Part shown: positions 63,144 to 64,000 of the stretch, in pieces | Position numbering within the stretch: the first letter of the stretch is position 1 | Layout: each line of letters begins with the position of its first letter | Source: Streptococcus sp. CF8_St5-11 | GTDB taxonomy: Bacteria; Bacillota; Bacilli; Lactobacillales; Streptococcaceae | Reading direction: 5' to 3' | DNA length: 64,000 bases | Assembly (NCBI RefSeq): GCF_024295625.1 | Contig: NZ_JANCOJ010000004.1 | Location: forward strand, 1-64,000 | Translations under genes and position numbers: made by a program | The notes under the pieces: model-generated | Databases searched by the model: none | Told to the model about the DNA's origin: nothing | The model's input: the letters and a program-made list of their open reading frames with translations, nothing else

Positions 63144-63734
63144 ATGGATGAACAAACCCAATTAAAGGATTCGATCTTGGCCCAAGCCCACGAAAAAGGG
63201 CGTAAACTCTTAGAAGAGGCCAAGGAAACCATCCTAAAAGAGGAGACTGCACAAGAAGAGCGTTTGATTCAAGATAAACTCAATCAACGCTCCGAGCAGC
63301 TCAAGCGGGTTCAACGTCAATTGCAACGTGAAACCCAACAAATCGAAAATAAAAAACGCCAATCAACCCTTGTCACCAAGCAACGAGTCTTAAAGGATCT
63401 CTTTGCAGATGCTTATGAAGCGATGGTGGCTTGGCCCCTTGAAAAGGAAATGCAGTTTGTAGATGCGGTCTTAGATCGCTATCAGGGACAAGTTTTGACC
63501 CTGACCTTCGGGGCGGTGAGTGCTGCTAAATTTGATTCAGCAGCTCTTGAGAGATTGAAGCAGACGCATCAGAATGTGACAGTTGCAGATGCAACAATCC
63601 CAGCTCAAGCAGGCTTTGTCTTGTCAGTTGGGAAGATTGATGACAACTATCTCTACCGTGATTTGGTGGATTCCATTTGGGAGCAGGAAAGCTACCAGAT
63701 GGCAGCCAGCATTTTCACAGATGAAGAGAACTAG
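63144..63734 (+). CDS. ntpE: V-type ATPase subunit E (peripheral stalk)
   Basis: A 196-residue stalk protein. The long N-terminal helix rich in Lys/Glu/Gln (about 1-85) precedes a globular C-terminal domain with DDNYLYRDLVDS, typical of NtpE. TAGGAG precedes the ATG. The short gap after ntpK has a small TTCGCC/GGCGAA hairpin (63098-63114). Confidence 0.9.
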   Translation: MDEQTQLKDSILAQAHEKGRKLLEEAKETILKEETAQEERLIQDKLNQRSEQLKRVQRQLQRETQQIENKKRQSTLVTKQRVLKDLFADAYEAMVAWPLEKEMQFVDAVLDRYQGQVLTLTFGAVSAAKFDSAALERLKQTHQNVTVADATIPAQAGFVLSVGKIDDNYLYRDLVDSIWEQESYQMAASIFTDEEN

Positions 63735-63743
63735 GAGGTTGCA

Positions 63744-64000
63744 ATGAGCGAACGGACCTATTCTCAAGTCAATACAGGAATCAGCGTACGTGAGGCTAGT
63801 TTTATCAGTCCTAGTCAGTTCGAGCAGTTGCTCGCAAGTCCCTCAAGCGAGAGTCGAGAAGGTTTGTTGCAGGGGACGCCTTATGCTCTAGATAGCCAGG
63901 AGATCAAGGATTTATCAGCCCTTGAAGCCCGTCTGATGGCAGCCTTGTTGGCAGAATACCAATGGGCTTTTGAGGTAAGCCCTCAGTCAGACTTGGTTAG
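63744..64000 (+). CDS. ntpC: V-type ATPase subunit C (d-type), truncated by the window end
   Basis: The first 85 codons of a frame starting MSERTYSQVNTGISVREASF, ten bases after the ntpE stop and behind TAGGAGG. Position after ntpE and the N-terminal sequence fit NtpC, which links the rotor ring to the central stalk. The rest of the gene and the operon lie outside the window. Confidence 0.85.
   Translation, partial: MSERTYSQVNTGISVREASFISPSQFEQLLASPSSESREGLLQGTPYALDSQEIKDLSALEARLMAALLAEYQWAFEVSPQSDLV

Overview
The window is chromosomal DNA of a low-GC Gram-positive bacterium, almost certainly an oral Streptococcus of the mitis/sanguinis/parasanguinis type. Gene order and proteins (mreC-mreD-pcsB-prs, the purC-to-purB cluster, a bgaC-PTS-agaS-galM operon, ruvB, adhE, a nan/sat sialic-acid operon, an ntp V-ATPase operon) match that group, and mreCD-pcsB next to a tRNA cluster is typical of the origin-proximal region. 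The species call is inference.

Layout. 1-720: eight tRNA genes (probably the tail of an rRNA operon), closed by a terminator. 725-4620: envelope genes mreC, mreD, pcsB, then prs. 4620-7480: a short accessory block with a 46-residue basic peptide, two small secreted proteins behind strong promoters, and a class-B-like sortase. 7546-10834: araT-recO-plsX-acpP. 10840-29230: the purine biosynthesis cluster purC, L, F, M, N, H, D, E, K, B, interrupted by a CHAP hydrolase on the minus strand, two folded intergenic regions, two small conserved genes, a decayed purK 3' end and an AT-rich Abi-type reverse transcriptase gene. 29530-37430: bgaR (minus) and the bgaC-PTS-agaS-galM operon, followed by a small RNA gene with a CiaR-type promoter. 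37430-41090: a repeat-flanked array of three paralogous lipoprotein genes on the minus strand. 41091-45583: ruvB, a nucleotidyltransferase-like gene, a low-molecular-weight tyrosine phosphatase, a MORN protein and an OatA-like acyltransferase. 45590-51812: adhE with a cre/Rex control region, a three-gene coiled-coil cassette of unknown role, a zinc alcohol dehydrogenase and a small membrane protein. 51855-59995: the sialic-acid operon nanE-satABC-yhcH-DUF624-nanA-nanK with a convergent RpiR regulator. 60205-64000: start of the V-type ATPase operon, cut off in ntpC.

How it works together. The purine genes convert PRPP (made by Prs) to IMP and feed PurB. PurBox-like sites precede purC and purD. 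The bgaC operon releases terminal galactose, takes it up through a mannose-family PTS and processes the product. The nan operon imports sialic acid, cleaves it to ManNAc plus pyruvate, phosphorylates ManNAc and epimerises it to GlcNAc-6-P. Several catabolic promoters (bgaC, adhE, the zinc ADH, the membrane gene, nanE) carry cre-like sites, suggesting CcpA control.

Most worth following up: the Abi-type reverse transcriptase island with its purK scar; the small RNA with a CiaR-box promoter and an anti-Shine-Dalgarno loop; the multi-branched RNA between purD and purE; the sortase locus whose likely substrate ends directly after an LPKTS motif; and the lipoprotein array flanked by direct repeats.
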